Shown piece after piece: positions 8,053 through 16,834 of a DNA stretch of 64,000 nt. Position numbers and translations under genes: made by a program. Each line of letters opens with the position of its first letter. The stretch's first letter is position 1. This DNA is from Halorubrum sodomense (GTDB taxonomy: Archaea; Halobacteriota; Halobacteria; Halobacteriales; Haloferacaceae), in assembly GCF_900111935.1 (NCBI RefSeq), contig NZ_FOYN01000002.1:853373-917372 (forward strand), given 5' to 3'. The notes under the pieces were generated by a model, which saw nothing but the letters and a program-made list of their open reading frames with translations, did not search any database and was not told where the DNA came from.

Positions 8053-9534
8053 CTACTCGTCGATCTCGTCGACGAGTTCGTCGGCGAAGCCGGTGTAGCC
8101 GGTCGGGCTCAGCGCCTTCAGCTCCGCGCGCACCGCGTCGTCGACGTCGAGGTCGTCGAACAGCTCCCGGAAGTCGTCGAGCGTCACCGACCGGCCGCGA
8201 GAGAGCGCCTTCACGCGCTCGTAGGCCTCCGTGTCGCCCTCGCGGCGCAGGATCGTCTGGACCGCCTCGCCGATGACTTCGGGGGTCGCGTCCAGCTCCT
8301 CCCGCATGACGGTCTCGTTCGGGACGACCTTCCCGAGCCCGTCCGCGGTCTTCGAGTAGCCGATCAGGCAGTGCGCGAGGGCGGCGCCGACGTTGCGCTT
8401 GACGGTGGAGTCCGAGAGGTCGCGCTGGAGCCGGGAGGTCGTCACGTAGTCGGCGAGGAAGGTGAGATCGGAGTTCGCCTTCGAGAGGTTCCCCTCGCTG
8501 TTCTCGAAGTCGATCGGATTGACCTTATGCGGCATCGTCGACGAGCCGGTCTCGCCCTCGACGGCCTCCTGCCCGAGGTAACGGTCGGAGACGTACAGCC
8601 ACGCGTCGAGGTCTAAATCGAGGAGGACGTCGTTGACCCCCCGCAGGGCGTCGAACAGCGCCGCGAGGTCGTCGCAGGGGTTGACCTGCGTCGCGAGCGC
8701 GGTGTGTTCTAAGCCGAGGCCGCGCACGAACGACGCGGAGAACCCCCGCCAGTCGACGTCGGGGTAGGCCGCGCGGTGGGCGGCGAAGGTGCCCGAGGCG
8801 CCCGCGAGCTTCCCCGAGAGGTCCTCGTTCGCGACGACGACCCGCCCCAGCGCGCGGCCGAGCCGCGCGGCGTAGACGGCCATCTCCTTCCCGAAGGTCG
8901 TCGGCGTCGCGGGCTGGCCGTGCGTGCGCGCCAGCATCGGCGCGTCGCGGTACTCGTGCGCCAGTTCGACGAGCGCGTCGCGTACCTCGCGGACCGCGGG
9001 GACGATCACCTCGCTCACCGCGCGCTTGACGAGGAGCCGGTGCGCGAGGTTGTTCACGTCCTCGCTGGTGAGCCCGAAGTGGATCCACGGGAACAGCGAC
9101 TCGGCGTCGTCGAGCGGGGCGTCGCGCTCCCCGTCCGCTCCGTCCTCGGCGAACTCCGCCAGCCGGACGCGGAGGAAGTACTCGACCGCCTTCACGTCGT
9201 GGTTGGTCGCGTCGTACCCCGCGGCGCCCTCGGTCTCCAGCGCCTTGATCAGGCGCGCGTCCTCGGCGTCGAACGCCTCGTAAACCCCGCGGAGCGCCGC
9301 TTCGGTCGCCTCGTCGAACGCGATCGGCGTCGCGTCGAGCGCTCCCAGCGCGAGCAGGTACTCGACCTCCACGCGGGTCCGCGCGCGCATCAGCGCGGCC
9401 TCGCTCGCGTACGGGGACAGCGGCGCCGTCCGACCGGCGTACCGGCCGTCTAGCGGCGAGACGGCCGCGAGCGGGTCCGACCGAGAGAGCCCCGGGATGG
9501 CGTCGTCCGCCGTCGGTTCGAAGTCGTCGGTCAT
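8053..9534 (-). CDS. purB: Adenylosuccinate lyase
   Basis: 493-residue fumarase/aspartase-superfamily lyase that acts twice in purine synthesis: SAICAR to AICAR, and adenylosuccinate to AMP. Seen: the start AVSPLDGRYAGRTAPLSPYA; LARTHGQPATPTTFGKEMAV with the general-acid His; and the superfamily signature GSSTMPHKVNPIDFENSEGN containing the catalytic Ser loop. The ATG at 9532-9534 is chosen because the upstream extension is low-bias sequence. The gene is divergent from the purN/H fusion across 168 bp, an arrangement that places two purine genes under one intergenic control region. Confidence 0.95.
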   Translation of the reverse strand: MTDDFEPTADDAIPGLSRSDPLAAVSPLDGRYAGRTAPLSPYASEAALMRARTRVEVEYLLALGALDATPIAFDEATEAALRGVYEAFDAEDARLIKALETEGAAGYDATNHDVKAVEYFLRVRLAEFAEDGADGERDAPLDDAESLFPWIHFGLTSEDVNNLAHRLLVKRAVSEVIVPAVREVRDALVELAHEYRDAPMLARTHGQPATPTTFGKEMAVYAARLGRALGRVVVANEDLSGKLAGASGTFAAHRAAYPDVDWRGFSASFVRGLGLEHTALATQVNPCDDLAALFDALRGVNDVLLDLDLDAWLYVSDRYLGQEAVEGETGSSTMPHKVNPIDFENSEGNLSKANSDLTFLADYVTTSRLQRDLSDSTVKRNVGAALAHCLIGYSKTADGLGKVVPNETVMREELDATPEVIGEAVQTILRREGDTEAYERVKALSRGRSVTLDDFRELFDDLDVDDAVRAELKALSPTGYTGFADELVDEIDE

Positions 9535-9702
9535 GTCCGCGACTGCCCCCGGAGCCAGCAAAAGCGTGTCGATGGATCGACGCACGGACGTGGATCCGTG
9601 GCGTCCTCGCGCCGCGACGATACCCCGTTCCGATCCGTGAACGTGGACAGGAATGCGGCGCGGACCGCAATCGATATACCCGATCGGTCGGAGGGTTCGG
9701 AC
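9535..9702. promoter_or_regulatory. Divergent purB / purN-purH promoter region
   Basis: 168 bp between two purine biosynthesis genes read in opposite directions. A TATA-like GATATAC at 9673-9679 is centred about 27 bp before the purN-purH ATG, which fits a leaderless transcript. For purB the region AGCAAAAGCG (about 9557-9566) is the only A-rich candidate. No clear palindrome was found. Confidence 0.45.
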
Positions 9703-11307
9703 ATGAAGATCGCGGGACTCGCGAGCAACCGGGGACGGAACCTCAGACACATCGCCGACGCCGCGCCGGGCGGCGCGGCGCTGTCGGTCGTCCTGACGAA
9801 CCGCGAGCAGGCGCCCGTGTTGGGGGCCGCGACCGAGCGCCGGATCCCGACCGAGGTCGTCGAGCGCGACGAGGGCGAGTCGCGCGAGTCGCACGAGCGC
9901 CGGATCGTCGAGCGCCTGTCGGACTACGACGTCGACCTGGTCTGTCTGGACGGCTACATGCGGGTGCTGACCGACGAGTTCCTCGACGCCGTCCCGACGA
10001 CGCTGAACGTCCACCCCTCGCTGCTCCCGTCGTTCCCCGGCACGGACGCCCACGAGCAGGTGCTCGACGCGGGCGTCCGGACGACCGGCTGTACGGTCCA
10101 CGTCGTCACCGAGGAGGTCGACGCGGGGCCGGTCGTCACCCAGGAGCCGATCCCGGTGTACGAGGACGACGACGCCGACTCGCTGAAGGCGCGCGTCCTC
10201 CGCGAGGCGGAGTTCACGGCGTACCCGCGAGCGGTCCGCTGGTTCGCCGAGGACCGCGTGACGGTCGAGCGGAACGCCGACGGCGAGCCCGTCGACGTCG
10301 CGGTCGAGGGCGACGTGGGCGGCGACTTCCCCGAGCGGCGCTTCGTCTCGGAGGAGCGGACCGCCTCGCTGCGCTACGGCGAGAACCCGGATCAGGACGC
10401 CGCGCTGTACGTCGACGACGGCTGCGAGGAGGCGAGCGTCGTCGAGGCCGACCAGCGCAACCCCGGCGCGAAGGGGATGGGGTACAACAACTACAACGAC
10501 GCCGACGCCGCCCTCGACCTCGTCAAGGAGTTCGACGACCCCGCGGCCGCGGTGATCAAGCACACGAACCCCGCGGGCTGCGCGGTCGGGTCGGACCTGG
10601 CGGACGCGTACGACCGCGCGCTGCGGACCGACGCGAAGTCGGCGTTCGGCGGCATCGTCGCCCTGAACCGGGAGTGCGACGCCGACACCGCCACCGCGGT
10701 CGCGGACTCGTTCAAAGAGGTCGTCGTCGCGCCCGGCTACACCGACAGCGCGCTCGACGTGCTCCGCGAGAAGAAGAACCTCCGCATGCTCGACGTGGGC
10801 CCGCTCGGCGAGGGCAAGGACCGCTTCTCCGAGCGGTTCACCGAGAAACCCATCGTCGGCGGCCGCCTCGTCCAGGAGCGCGACCGGCAGTCACCGACCG
10901 CCGACGACCTCGAGTTCGTCACCGAGCGCGAGCCGACCGACGGGCAGGTCGAGACGATGCTGTTCGCGTGGCAGACGCTCAAACACGTGAAGTCGAACGG
11001 TATCCTCTTCGCGACCGGCACCGAGACGGTCGGCGTCGGGATGGGACAGGTGTCCCGCGTCGACGCCGTGACGCTCGCGGCGATGAAAGCCGAGAAGGAC
11101 GCCGAGGGCAAGTCCGCCGAGGGCGCCGTGATGGCCTCGGACGCCTTCTTCCCCTTCCCGGACGCGATCGAGGAGGCGGCCGACGCCGGCATCGAGGCCG
11201 TGATCCAGCCCGGCGGCTCCGTCAACGACGAGGAGGTGATCGCCGCGGCCGACGAGCGCGACATGGCGATGGCGTTCACCGGGTCGCGCTGCTTCCGGCA
11301 CGACTGA
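9703..11307 (+). CDS. purH: Bifunctional PurN (GAR transformylase) - PurH (AICAR transformylase) fusion
   Basis: 534 residues combining two formyl transfers of purine synthesis. Residues 1-190 are a PurN-type domain: ASNRGRNLRHI at the start, CLDGYMRVL, then LNVHPSLLPSFPGTDAHEQV with the HPSLLPxFxG motif and the catalytic Asn and His, and the conserved Asp in EEVDAGPV. Residues 205-534 are an AICAR transformylase domain: LRYGENPDQDAALY, GKGMGYNN-like GAKGMGYNNYND, KHTNPAGCAVG and SDAFFPFPD. The IMP cyclohydrolase domain of bacterial PurH is absent, in keeping with archaea that use PurO for ring closure. The start at ATG 9703 follows a TATA box at leaderless distance. Confidence 0.93.
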   Translation: MKIAGLASNRGRNLRHIADAAPGGAALSVVLTNREQAPVLGAATERRIPTEVVERDEGESRESHERRIVERLSDYDVDLVCLDGYMRVLTDEFLDAVPTTLNVHPSLLPSFPGTDAHEQVLDAGVRTTGCTVHVVTEEVDAGPVVTQEPIPVYEDDDADSLKARVLREAEFTAYPRAVRWFAEDRVTVERNADGEPVDVAVEGDVGGDFPERRFVSEERTASLRYGENPDQDAALYVDDGCEEASVVEADQRNPGAKGMGYNNYNDADAALDLVKEFDDPAAAVIKHTNPAGCAVGSDLADAYDRALRTDAKSAFGGIVALNRECDADTATAVADSFKEVVVAPGYTDSALDVLREKKNLRMLDVGPLGEGKDRFSERFTEKPIVGGRLVQERDRQSPTADDLEFVTEREPTDGQVETMLFAWQTLKHVKSNGILFATGTETVGVGMGQVSRVDAVTLAAMKAEKDAEGKSAEGAVMASDAFFPFPDAIEEAADAGIEAVIQPGGSVNDEEVIAAADERDMAMAFTGSRCFRHD

Positions 11308-11360
11308 TCTCGGCGGGCGGAAGCCCGCCGACCGTTCGGTGCGTCGTCGCGCTCGCGCCG

Positions 11361-12251
11361 CTACTCCCGCCAGTCGCTCGGCACGTACTGGTCGAACTCG
11401 GGGTCGGCCGAGCGGGCGAGCGGCCGGAACGCCCGCTCCCCGTCGACCCGGAACTCCTCGATCTCCGACTGTCCCGGGCCGGTGAGGTACCCGACGTAGG
11501 ACATCGCGAGCGGGTACGAAACGTCGTGTCGGGTGGGGTTGACCGGGATGACCGCGTACTCGTTTCGGAGCAGCGGCGGCGGGTCGTCGATCCCGAAGTC
11601 GACGTGCCGCGTCAGGCCGCCGTCGCCGCCGACGGCGAGGAACGTGCCGCGGTCGACGAGGGTGTAGGCGTTCGACTGCCGGGCCGCGACGAGCGTATCA
11701 CCCATCCCCTGGCCGGTTTCGAGGTACCACTCGCCGCCGGGACTGACGCCCGCCGCCTCCCATATCCGGAGCTCTCGAACGTGCGTCCCCGACCGGTCGC
11801 CCCGCGACAGGAACGTCGCTTCCGCCTCCGAAATCGCTCGAAACGCCGACACGGGGCCCCTTCCGGCGACGTCGGCCGGATCGTCGGGCGGACCGACGAC
11901 GAGGAAGTCGTTGACCATCACGCTGCGCCGATTGATCCCGTACCCCTCCCTGAGGAACTCGTCTTCCAGCGGGCGGGCGTGGACGAGGACGACGTCGCAG
12001 TCGCCGTCCCGGGCGGTACGGAGCGACGCGCCCGTTCCGCGCGCAACCGCGTCGACCCCCGACCCGAACCGGCCGGTGTACGCTCGGTTGAGGACGGCTA
12101 GTACACCGCTGTCGTACGCGGTCGTGGCGGTGGCGAGCGTCAACGAGCCGAGGCGTGGTCGGGTCTCCTCGGTCCGATTCGCACAGCCGGCCACCGAGAC
12201 GGCGCCACCGAGGCCGAGTGCCCGCAGATACTGTCGCCGACGCGTACCCAC
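11361..12251 (-). CDS. Tungstate/molybdate-type ABC transporter substrate-binding lipoprotein
   Basis: 296 residues with a Tat-type N-terminus (RRRQYLRALG) running into a lipobox (VAGC), so it is exported folded and lipid-anchored. The mature part follows the TupA/WtpA pattern: LATATTAYDSGVLAVLN, then GTGASLRTARDGDCDVVLVH, FLVVGPPDDPADV, FLSRGDRSGTHVRELRIW and GMGDTLVAARQSNAYTLVDR. The serine/threonine-rich loops are those that bind the oxyanion in this family. The matching permease and ATPase genes are not in this window, so here it is an orphan binding protein. Confidence 0.85.
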   Translation of the reverse strand: MGTRRRQYLRALGLGGAVSVAGCANRTEETRPRLGSLTLATATTAYDSGVLAVLNRAYTGRFGSGVDAVARGTGASLRTARDGDCDVVLVHARPLEDEFLREGYGINRRSVMVNDFLVVGPPDDPADVAGRGPVSAFRAISEAEATFLSRGDRSGTHVRELRIWEAAGVSPGGEWYLETGQGMGDTLVAARQSNAYTLVDRGTFLAVGGDGGLTRHVDFGIDDPPPLLRNEYAVIPVNPTRHDVSYPLAMSYVGYLTGPGQSEIEEFRVDGERAFRPLARSADPEFDQYVPSDWRE

Positions 12252-12300
12252 GATAGCCGAATATAGTTACATCTCGTGAAAAAAGTACGCATTTTTCGTT
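12252..12300 (-). promoter_or_regulatory. Promoter region of the tungstate-binding protein
   Basis: AT-rich stretch directly upstream of the gene, with ATATAG at about 12260-12265 and an inverted repeat GAAAAA (12278-12283) / TTTTTC (12292-12297) that may be the TATA/operator area. The rest of the gap to the MFS gene at 12545 shows no gene or clear site. Confidence 0.35.
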
Positions 12301-12544
12301 ATCCCAGCCGGGGTTCGCGCGATACGCGTCGGATCCGCGCGGCGGATCGTCTCTTCGACCGCGACGCGAGTCTTCCCCGCGAGTTCTCGCCGCCGACCGG
12401 AGTCAGCAGCGGCGTCTCCGCCGTCGGTGGCTCACGCGGACAGTCCGACCCGAATATCGACCGCCTGAAACGATAACCCCACGCGGACCGCCGGATCGAC
12501 GGCGCTTTTTTCTCGGGCCGTCGTTGCCCCGATCGGAGACGACC

Positions 12545-13846
12545 GTGGCCCAGTTCGGCAACTCGGTACGGCTGCTCGGGGACCGGGAGTTCGCGGCGCT
12601 CGCCGGGACCGCGTTCGCGCGCAGTCAGGCGTACTCGACGATCCTCATCGCCCTCGCGCTGTACGCGGACCTCTTCGGCACCACGGGGTTCATCGAGGGG
12701 CTGTTCGGCACCGCGTTCGCGGTCGTTCAACTGGTCATCGTCCTCCCGCTGGGGCGGAAGGTCGACACCGGCAACGCGAAGCGGTGGCTGCTCGGCGGCT
12801 TCCTGATCAACGTCGCCGTCTTCGTCGGCTTCGCCTTGGTCGACAGCTCGGTCCACGTCATCCTCGTGCGGATGGTTCAGGGGCTCGGCGCGAGCGTCCT
12901 CTGGATCACGGGCGCGACCGTGATCGGCGAGATCAGCCCGGACGACGAACAGGGGCGGTGGCTGGGCTCGTACAACCAGTTCGCCTCCTTCTCGTCGCTC
13001 GCGGGCGACCTCGTCGGCGGCTACCTCCTGTACGCCTACGGGTTCGCGGAGACGTACCTCGTCTTGACGCTCGTCACGCTCGCCGCGTTCGTCTTGGTGT
13101 TCGCGTTCCTCCGCGACAACCCCGGCGGCCGGAAGGACCCCGATGACGCGGGCGGCCTGGAGACGTTCCGGTCGCTGCTCGGGCTCCCGATGCTGCGCGC
13201 GCTGGTCTTCTTCCGGTTCACGTTCAGCGTCGGGAAAATGGCGGTGATCATCTTCCTCCCCATCTACGCGCGGACGTCGTTCGACATCTCCGCGTTCGCC
13301 ATCGGCTGGATCATGGCCGGCGGGAAGGCGACGAAGGCGCTCACGCAGGGGTTCGTCGGCGACCTCACCGACCGCTACGAGCGCACGTACCTGTTCGTCG
13401 CGGTCGGTGCGCTCCTCTACGGCGTCGGGACCGCGATCATCCCCCTCGCGGCGTACTTCGAGGGCACGCTCTCGCCGGTCACCGTCTCGTACCTCGGGGG
13501 CTCCCAGACGCTCGGCGGGGCCTTCTTCGCGCTGTTCGCCGCCTACTCGCTGCTCGGGATCGCCGACTCGATCCGGCTGCCGGCGAGCATGTCGCTGTTC
13601 GTCAGCGAGGGCGAGGCGTACGACTCCGTCGCCAGCGCGATGAGCCTGCGCTCCGTCTCGTGGAAGGTCGGCCAGGTCGTCGGTCCCGTGCTGGTCGGGA
13701 CCACGATGGACGTGACGACCACCGAGACGGGGTTCCTGCTGGCGGCCGGGTTCATCGCGTTCGCGACCACCGGCTTCGCGTGGCAGGCGCGGCGGGCCCA
13801 CCGCGCCGGCCGGGATCCGGGACCGACCGTCCCCGGCGACGACTGA
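12545..13846 (+). CDS. Major facilitator superfamily transporter
   Basis: 433 residues from the GTG at 12545 (MAQFGNSVRLLGDREF); a TTG at 12524 would add seven residues but is a rare start in haloarchaea. About 12 hydrophobic segments are visible. The cytoplasmic loop between segments 2 and 3 carries PLGRKVDTGNAKRWLLGG, the MFS A-motif equivalent, and a half-repeat counterpart GFVGDLTDRYERTYLF lies in the second half. The segment VRMVQGLGASVLWITGATVI is typical of drug/metabolite efflux MFS proteins. The substrate cannot be told from sequence. It stands alone between TupA-like and M42 genes. Confidence 0.85.
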   Translation: MAQFGNSVRLLGDREFAALAGTAFARSQAYSTILIALALYADLFGTTGFIEGLFGTAFAVVQLVIVLPLGRKVDTGNAKRWLLGGFLINVAVFVGFALVDSSVHVILVRMVQGLGASVLWITGATVIGEISPDDEQGRWLGSYNQFASFSSLAGDLVGGYLLYAYGFAETYLVLTLVTLAAFVLVFAFLRDNPGGRKDPDDAGGLETFRSLLGLPMLRALVFFRFTFSVGKMAVIIFLPIYARTSFDISAFAIGWIMAGGKATKALTQGFVGDLTDRYERTYLFVAVGALLYGVGTAIIPLAAYFEGTLSPVTVSYLGGSQTLGGAFFALFAAYSLLGIADSIRLPASMSLFVSEGEAYDSVASAMSLRSVSWKVGQVVGPVLVGTTMDVTTTETGFLLAAGFIAFATTGFAWQARRAHRAGRDPGPTVPGDD

Positions 13847-13869
13847 CACCGATCAGCGGGAAATCCCGT

Positions 13870-14928
13870 TCAGAGCGTGTAGTCGTGTTCGCCCGTTTCG
13901 GACTCCAAGAAGGCCGTCAGCAGGTCGATCGTCGCTTCGACGTCGCCGCCGTCGGCGGTCTCGGTGACGGTGTGGAGGTATCGCGTCGGGATCGAGATGG
14001 CCCCGACGGGCTTGGCGCCCGCGCCGGTCTGGAACCCCGCGGTGTCGGTGCCGCCCGCCGGCAACACCTCGTGTTGGTGGTCGATCCCCTCCTCCTCGGC
14101 CACCTCGGTGAGCCGACCGTGGACCTTCGGGCTGGTGATCACCGAGGAGTCCTTCAGCTTCACCGCGGTCCCCTCGCCCAGTTCGGTGACGGCGTCGGCC
14201 GGGCTGCCGATCTGCGGCACGTCGTTGGCGACGGTCACGTCCAAGGCGACGGCCAGGTCGGGGTCGACGTCGACGCCGAGCGCCCGTGCCCCCCGCAGGC
14301 CGACTTCCTCCTGGACCGTCGCCGCGAAGTGGACCGTCACGTCCGGATCCTCGATCCGGCGGGCGGCCTCCAGCATCGCGAACAGGCAGATCCGGTCGTC
14401 GAGCGCCTTCCCCGTGACGCGGTCGCCCATGCGCGTCGTGGTCTGGTCGAGGGTGACGAGGTCGCCGACGCTCACCAGGTCCGCGACCGCCTCCGCGTCG
14501 CGCCCGAGGTCGATGAAGACGTCTTTCACCTCGTCGGCTTTCTCCTGCTGTTCCTCCGTGAGCGTGTGCGGCGGGACCGAACCGATGACCCCGGTCAGGT
14601 CCTCGTCGCCGTGGACGGTGACGCGCTGCGCGCGAAGCACCCGGGCGTCGAAGCCGCCGAGGGGGTCGACCTGAACGAACCCCTCGTCGGTGACGTGGCG
14701 GACCATGAAGCCGATCTCGTCCATGTGGGCCGCGACGGCGACGGAGTAGTCGGAGTCGCCCTCGATCGTCCCGACGACGTTGCCCATCGCGTCGCTCCGG
14801 ACGCGGTCGACGCGGTCTGCGAACTCGCGGCGGACGATCTCGCGGACGTCGTCCTCGTAGCCGGGGACACCGCGGGCCTCGGTCAGCTCTCGGAGCAGGT
14901 CGAACTCGAAGTCGAACTCGCGTGGCAT
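13870..14928 (-). CDS. M42-family metallo-aminopeptidase (TET/FrvX-like)
   Basis: 352 residues from the ATG at 14926-14928 (MPREFDFEFDLL); a start seven residues upstream is less likely. Cocatalytic dizinc aminopeptidase fold: first zinc ligand in VAAHMDEIG, bridging Asp in GKALDDRICL, catalytic Glu pair in TVQEEVGLRG, Asp in VALDVTVAND, and last His in PTRYLHT. SVPPHTL marks the oligomerisation/PDZ-like domain inserted in the N-terminal half. M42 enzymes form dodecameric complexes that trim peptides released by the proteasome and Lon. The product is cytoplasmic, with no signal peptide. Confidence 0.92.
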   Translation of the reverse strand: MPREFDFEFDLLRELTEARGVPGYEDDVREIVRREFADRVDRVRSDAMGNVVGTIEGDSDYSVAVAAHMDEIGFMVRHVTDEGFVQVDPLGGFDARVLRAQRVTVHGDEDLTGVIGSVPPHTLTEEQQEKADEVKDVFIDLGRDAEAVADLVSVGDLVTLDQTTTRMGDRVTGKALDDRICLFAMLEAARRIEDPDVTVHFAATVQEEVGLRGARALGVDVDPDLAVALDVTVANDVPQIGSPADAVTELGEGTAVKLKDSSVITSPKVHGRLTEVAEEEGIDHQHEVLPAGGTDTAGFQTGAGAKPVGAISIPTRYLHTVTETADGGDVEATIDLLTAFLESETGEHDYTL

Positions 14929-15041
14929 ACCACGTGGTGACCGCGCCACCGACTAAATTCCGCAGGATCCGGCACGCCGCTCGGATCGGGAGTTCGCGGG
15001 ACGACTTTCGAGGACGCCGTCCGGCTACGGACGTTCCGTCG

Positions 15042-16220
15042 TCAGGCGATCCCGGGGACGAGGCGGAAGAACCCGTAGGCCAGAATCGTCGAGACGGACG
15101 GGCCGATGATCCACATCGAGACGTACTTCATTATCGCCCGGGGGTTGAACAGGTCTCCCGCTTCGAGCACCTCGTCGGGCTCATTTTCCCCGATCGGTGC
15201 GGCGGGTTTCCCCGCCATCTCTTCGGCGGTGATCGCGCCGGGAACGATCTCGGATTCCCCCGTGTCCCGAGTGACGGCCTCGCGGACGGTGACGGGACGG
15301 GTCGCGCGGCCCCAGCCGATCCCGACGATCGTCATGACCGTCGCCATCACGAGGCTGATCGGGATGCCGATCGCGGAAAGCGCCGTCGTGATCGTCGACG
15401 CGGTGAGCATAACGAACAGGGCCGCAAGCAGCGGAATGTCGCTCAGTTCCCCGCCGACCGATTCCATCGTCCGGCGAGCGATCGTGAAGCCGCCGACGCC
15501 GATAGCGAGCGTGGCGATGATAATCGCGGTGTCGTCGGGGAGTCCGCCGACGCCGCTGACCAGCGGTGCGGCGGCGTTCGGGACGTTGCTCGCCCCGGCG
15601 CTGAACGACATGTAACAGCCGATAAGGATCACGACCACCGTGCTGAGGAGCTCCGACCACGTCGTGTTCGGACCGAACTCCGGTTTCGGAACTCCTCCGC
15701 TCCGGTCGAAGACCAGTAGCGGACCGTCCGACTTGTCGATCTCCACCCGTCGGTTCACCTCGGGGTACAGGTAGCGTCCGACGACGCCGCCGACCCAGAA
15801 TCCGATGATCGGCGTCACGATCCACCACGAAATGATGCCGGACATGGTCTCGTAGTTGAGCGTCTCAGTCGCCAGTCCGAGCCCGGCTATCGCGCCGACG
15901 GTCGTCATCGAGGTCGGCACGGGGACGCCGAAGATGTTGGCGACGAGGATACCCAGTCCGATGAAAAAGAGGATGGCGACGCCCGCCGAGAGCCCGAGTT
16001 CCGTGGTGATGATGCCCTCGCTCAGCGTGTCCATGACGTTCCGTCCCACCGTCCACCCGCCGAGGAACACGAAGAACGTCATGAGCCCCGCGGCGGTCGT
16101 CTTCCTGATGATGTCGGCCCCCACGGGCGGCCCCCACGCGATTCCCGTCGACGAGCCGCCGATATTGAATCCGACGAAGATAGCCGCGATAACGCCGACT
16201 ACGAGAACGGTCTCGACCAT
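15042..16220 (-). CDS. pit: PiT-family inorganic phosphate permease
   Basis: 392 residues from the ATG at 16218-16220 (MVETVLVVGVIAAIFVGFNI). About ten membrane segments. Both halves carry the PiT signature in modified form: GGSSTGIAWGPPVGADIIRK near residue 30, and SFSAGASNVPNAAAPLVSG near residue 230, where other PiT proteins have G-(A/S)-N-D-x-x-N-A. A hydrophilic loop (residues 290-345) separates the last segments. Low-affinity phosphate uptake driven by an ion gradient is the family role. The upstream region contains repeat and palindrome sites, which suggests regulation. Confidence 0.88.
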   Translation of the reverse strand: MVETVLVVGVIAAIFVGFNIGGSSTGIAWGPPVGADIIRKTTAAGLMTFFVFLGGWTVGRNVMDTLSEGIITTELGLSAGVAILFFIGLGILVANIFGVPVPTSMTTVGAIAGLGLATETLNYETMSGIISWWIVTPIIGFWVGGVVGRYLYPEVNRRVEIDKSDGPLLVFDRSGGVPKPEFGPNTTWSELLSTVVVILIGCYMSFSAGASNVPNAAAPLVSGVGGLPDDTAIIIATLAIGVGGFTIARRTMESVGGELSDIPLLAALFVMLTASTITTALSAIGIPISLVMATVMTIVGIGWGRATRPVTVREAVTRDTGESEIVPGAITAEEMAGKPAAPIGENEPDEVLEAGDLFNPRAIMKYVSMWIIGPSVSTILAYGFFRLVPGIA

Positions 16221-16287
16221 TATCGATCGGTACACGCACCCCCGTAAAATAAGTAGCGTCATAGCCGAAGACGCGTCGTCGGAGCGT

Positions 16288-16353
16288 CGACGCGTCGGCG
16301 GGTTCCACTGAACCGGTGAGCGGCGACGCGTCGGCGGGTTCCACCGAACCGGT
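16288..16353. repeat. 30-bp direct repeat pair upstream of pit
   Basis: A 30-bp sequence at 16288-16317 recurs at 16324-16353 with a single mismatch, a 36-bp period. Both copies contain CGACGCGTCGGCGGGTTCCA. It lies between the divergent pit and MTH865-like genes and could be a tandem operator or a slippage product. Confidence 0.75.
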
Positions 16354-16404
16354 CTCCGAACGCCGTATTCGTGTCATCGAGATCGGTGGTCCCGCGGCTC
16401 CGTT

Positions 16405-16437
16405 CAACGCTAAACAAGTTCAGCGTTGTTCCGGAAC
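16405..16437. promoter_or_regulatory. Two adjacent palindromes before the MTH865-like gene
   Basis: CAACGCT (16405-16411) and AGCGTTG (16422-16428) form perfect 7-bp arms around a 10-bp spacer. The last base is shared with a perfect 10-bp palindrome GTTCCGGAAC (16428-16437). They end 32 bp before the ATG at 16470, which is where an operator overlapping the promoter would sit. Confidence 0.55.
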
Positions 16438-16469
16438 CCTTTTGCGGTCGCTCTCGGGATGAAACGTGT

Positions 16470-16727
16470 ATGAGCGACGTGAGAGCGGAACTCCGCGAAC
16501 AGTTCTTGGACGCGTTCGGCGGCGCAGATTTCCCCGTCGAGAACCAGATGGACCTCGTTCCGGCGCTGCCCGACGGTCCGGCGACGAAGTTCGAGGCCGG
16601 CGACGTGAGCCTCACCGCCATGGAGCTGGCGGCGAAGCTCGGCAGCGAACAGGAGTTCCCCTACGACTCCGCCGAGGCCCTCGTCGACGACATCCTCGAC
16701 GGGCTCGAGGCGAAGGAGATGATCTGA
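16470..16727 (+). CDS. MTH865-like family protein
   Basis: 85 residues from the ATG at 16470 (MSDVRAELREQFLDAFGGAD). Small acidic helical protein matching the MTH865 family: ADFPVENQMDLVPALPDGP, then FEAGDVSLTAMELAAKL and FPYDSAEALVDDILDGL. Family members adopt an EF-hand-like helical fold and are widespread in euryarchaea, but no function is established. The longer upstream frame has no coding bias. It has its own promoter with palindromes and is divergent from pit. Confidence 0.85.
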   Translation: MSDVRAELREQFLDAFGGADFPVENQMDLVPALPDGPATKFEAGDVSLTAMELAAKLGSEQEFPYDSAEALVDDILDGLEAKEMI

Positions 16728-16834
16728 GTCGCTCGGGACGAGCGGGACTGTCCCGCCGACGATCCGCAGCGCCCGGTGCCCCGTAGCCCACACGCCGGCG
16801 GGAGGTTGATTACCGCGGAGCCGTTACCGCGGGT

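Noticed and set aside
8053..10563. 836-residue minus-strand frame extending purB upstream
   Set aside because: The extension is antisense to the purN-purH gene. PurB begins at the ATG 9534 with its family N-terminus.
12524..12544. TTG start for the MFS transporter
   Set aside because: TTG starts are rare in haloarchaea, and the GTG at 12545 gives a normal N-terminus. The choice remains uncertain by seven residues.
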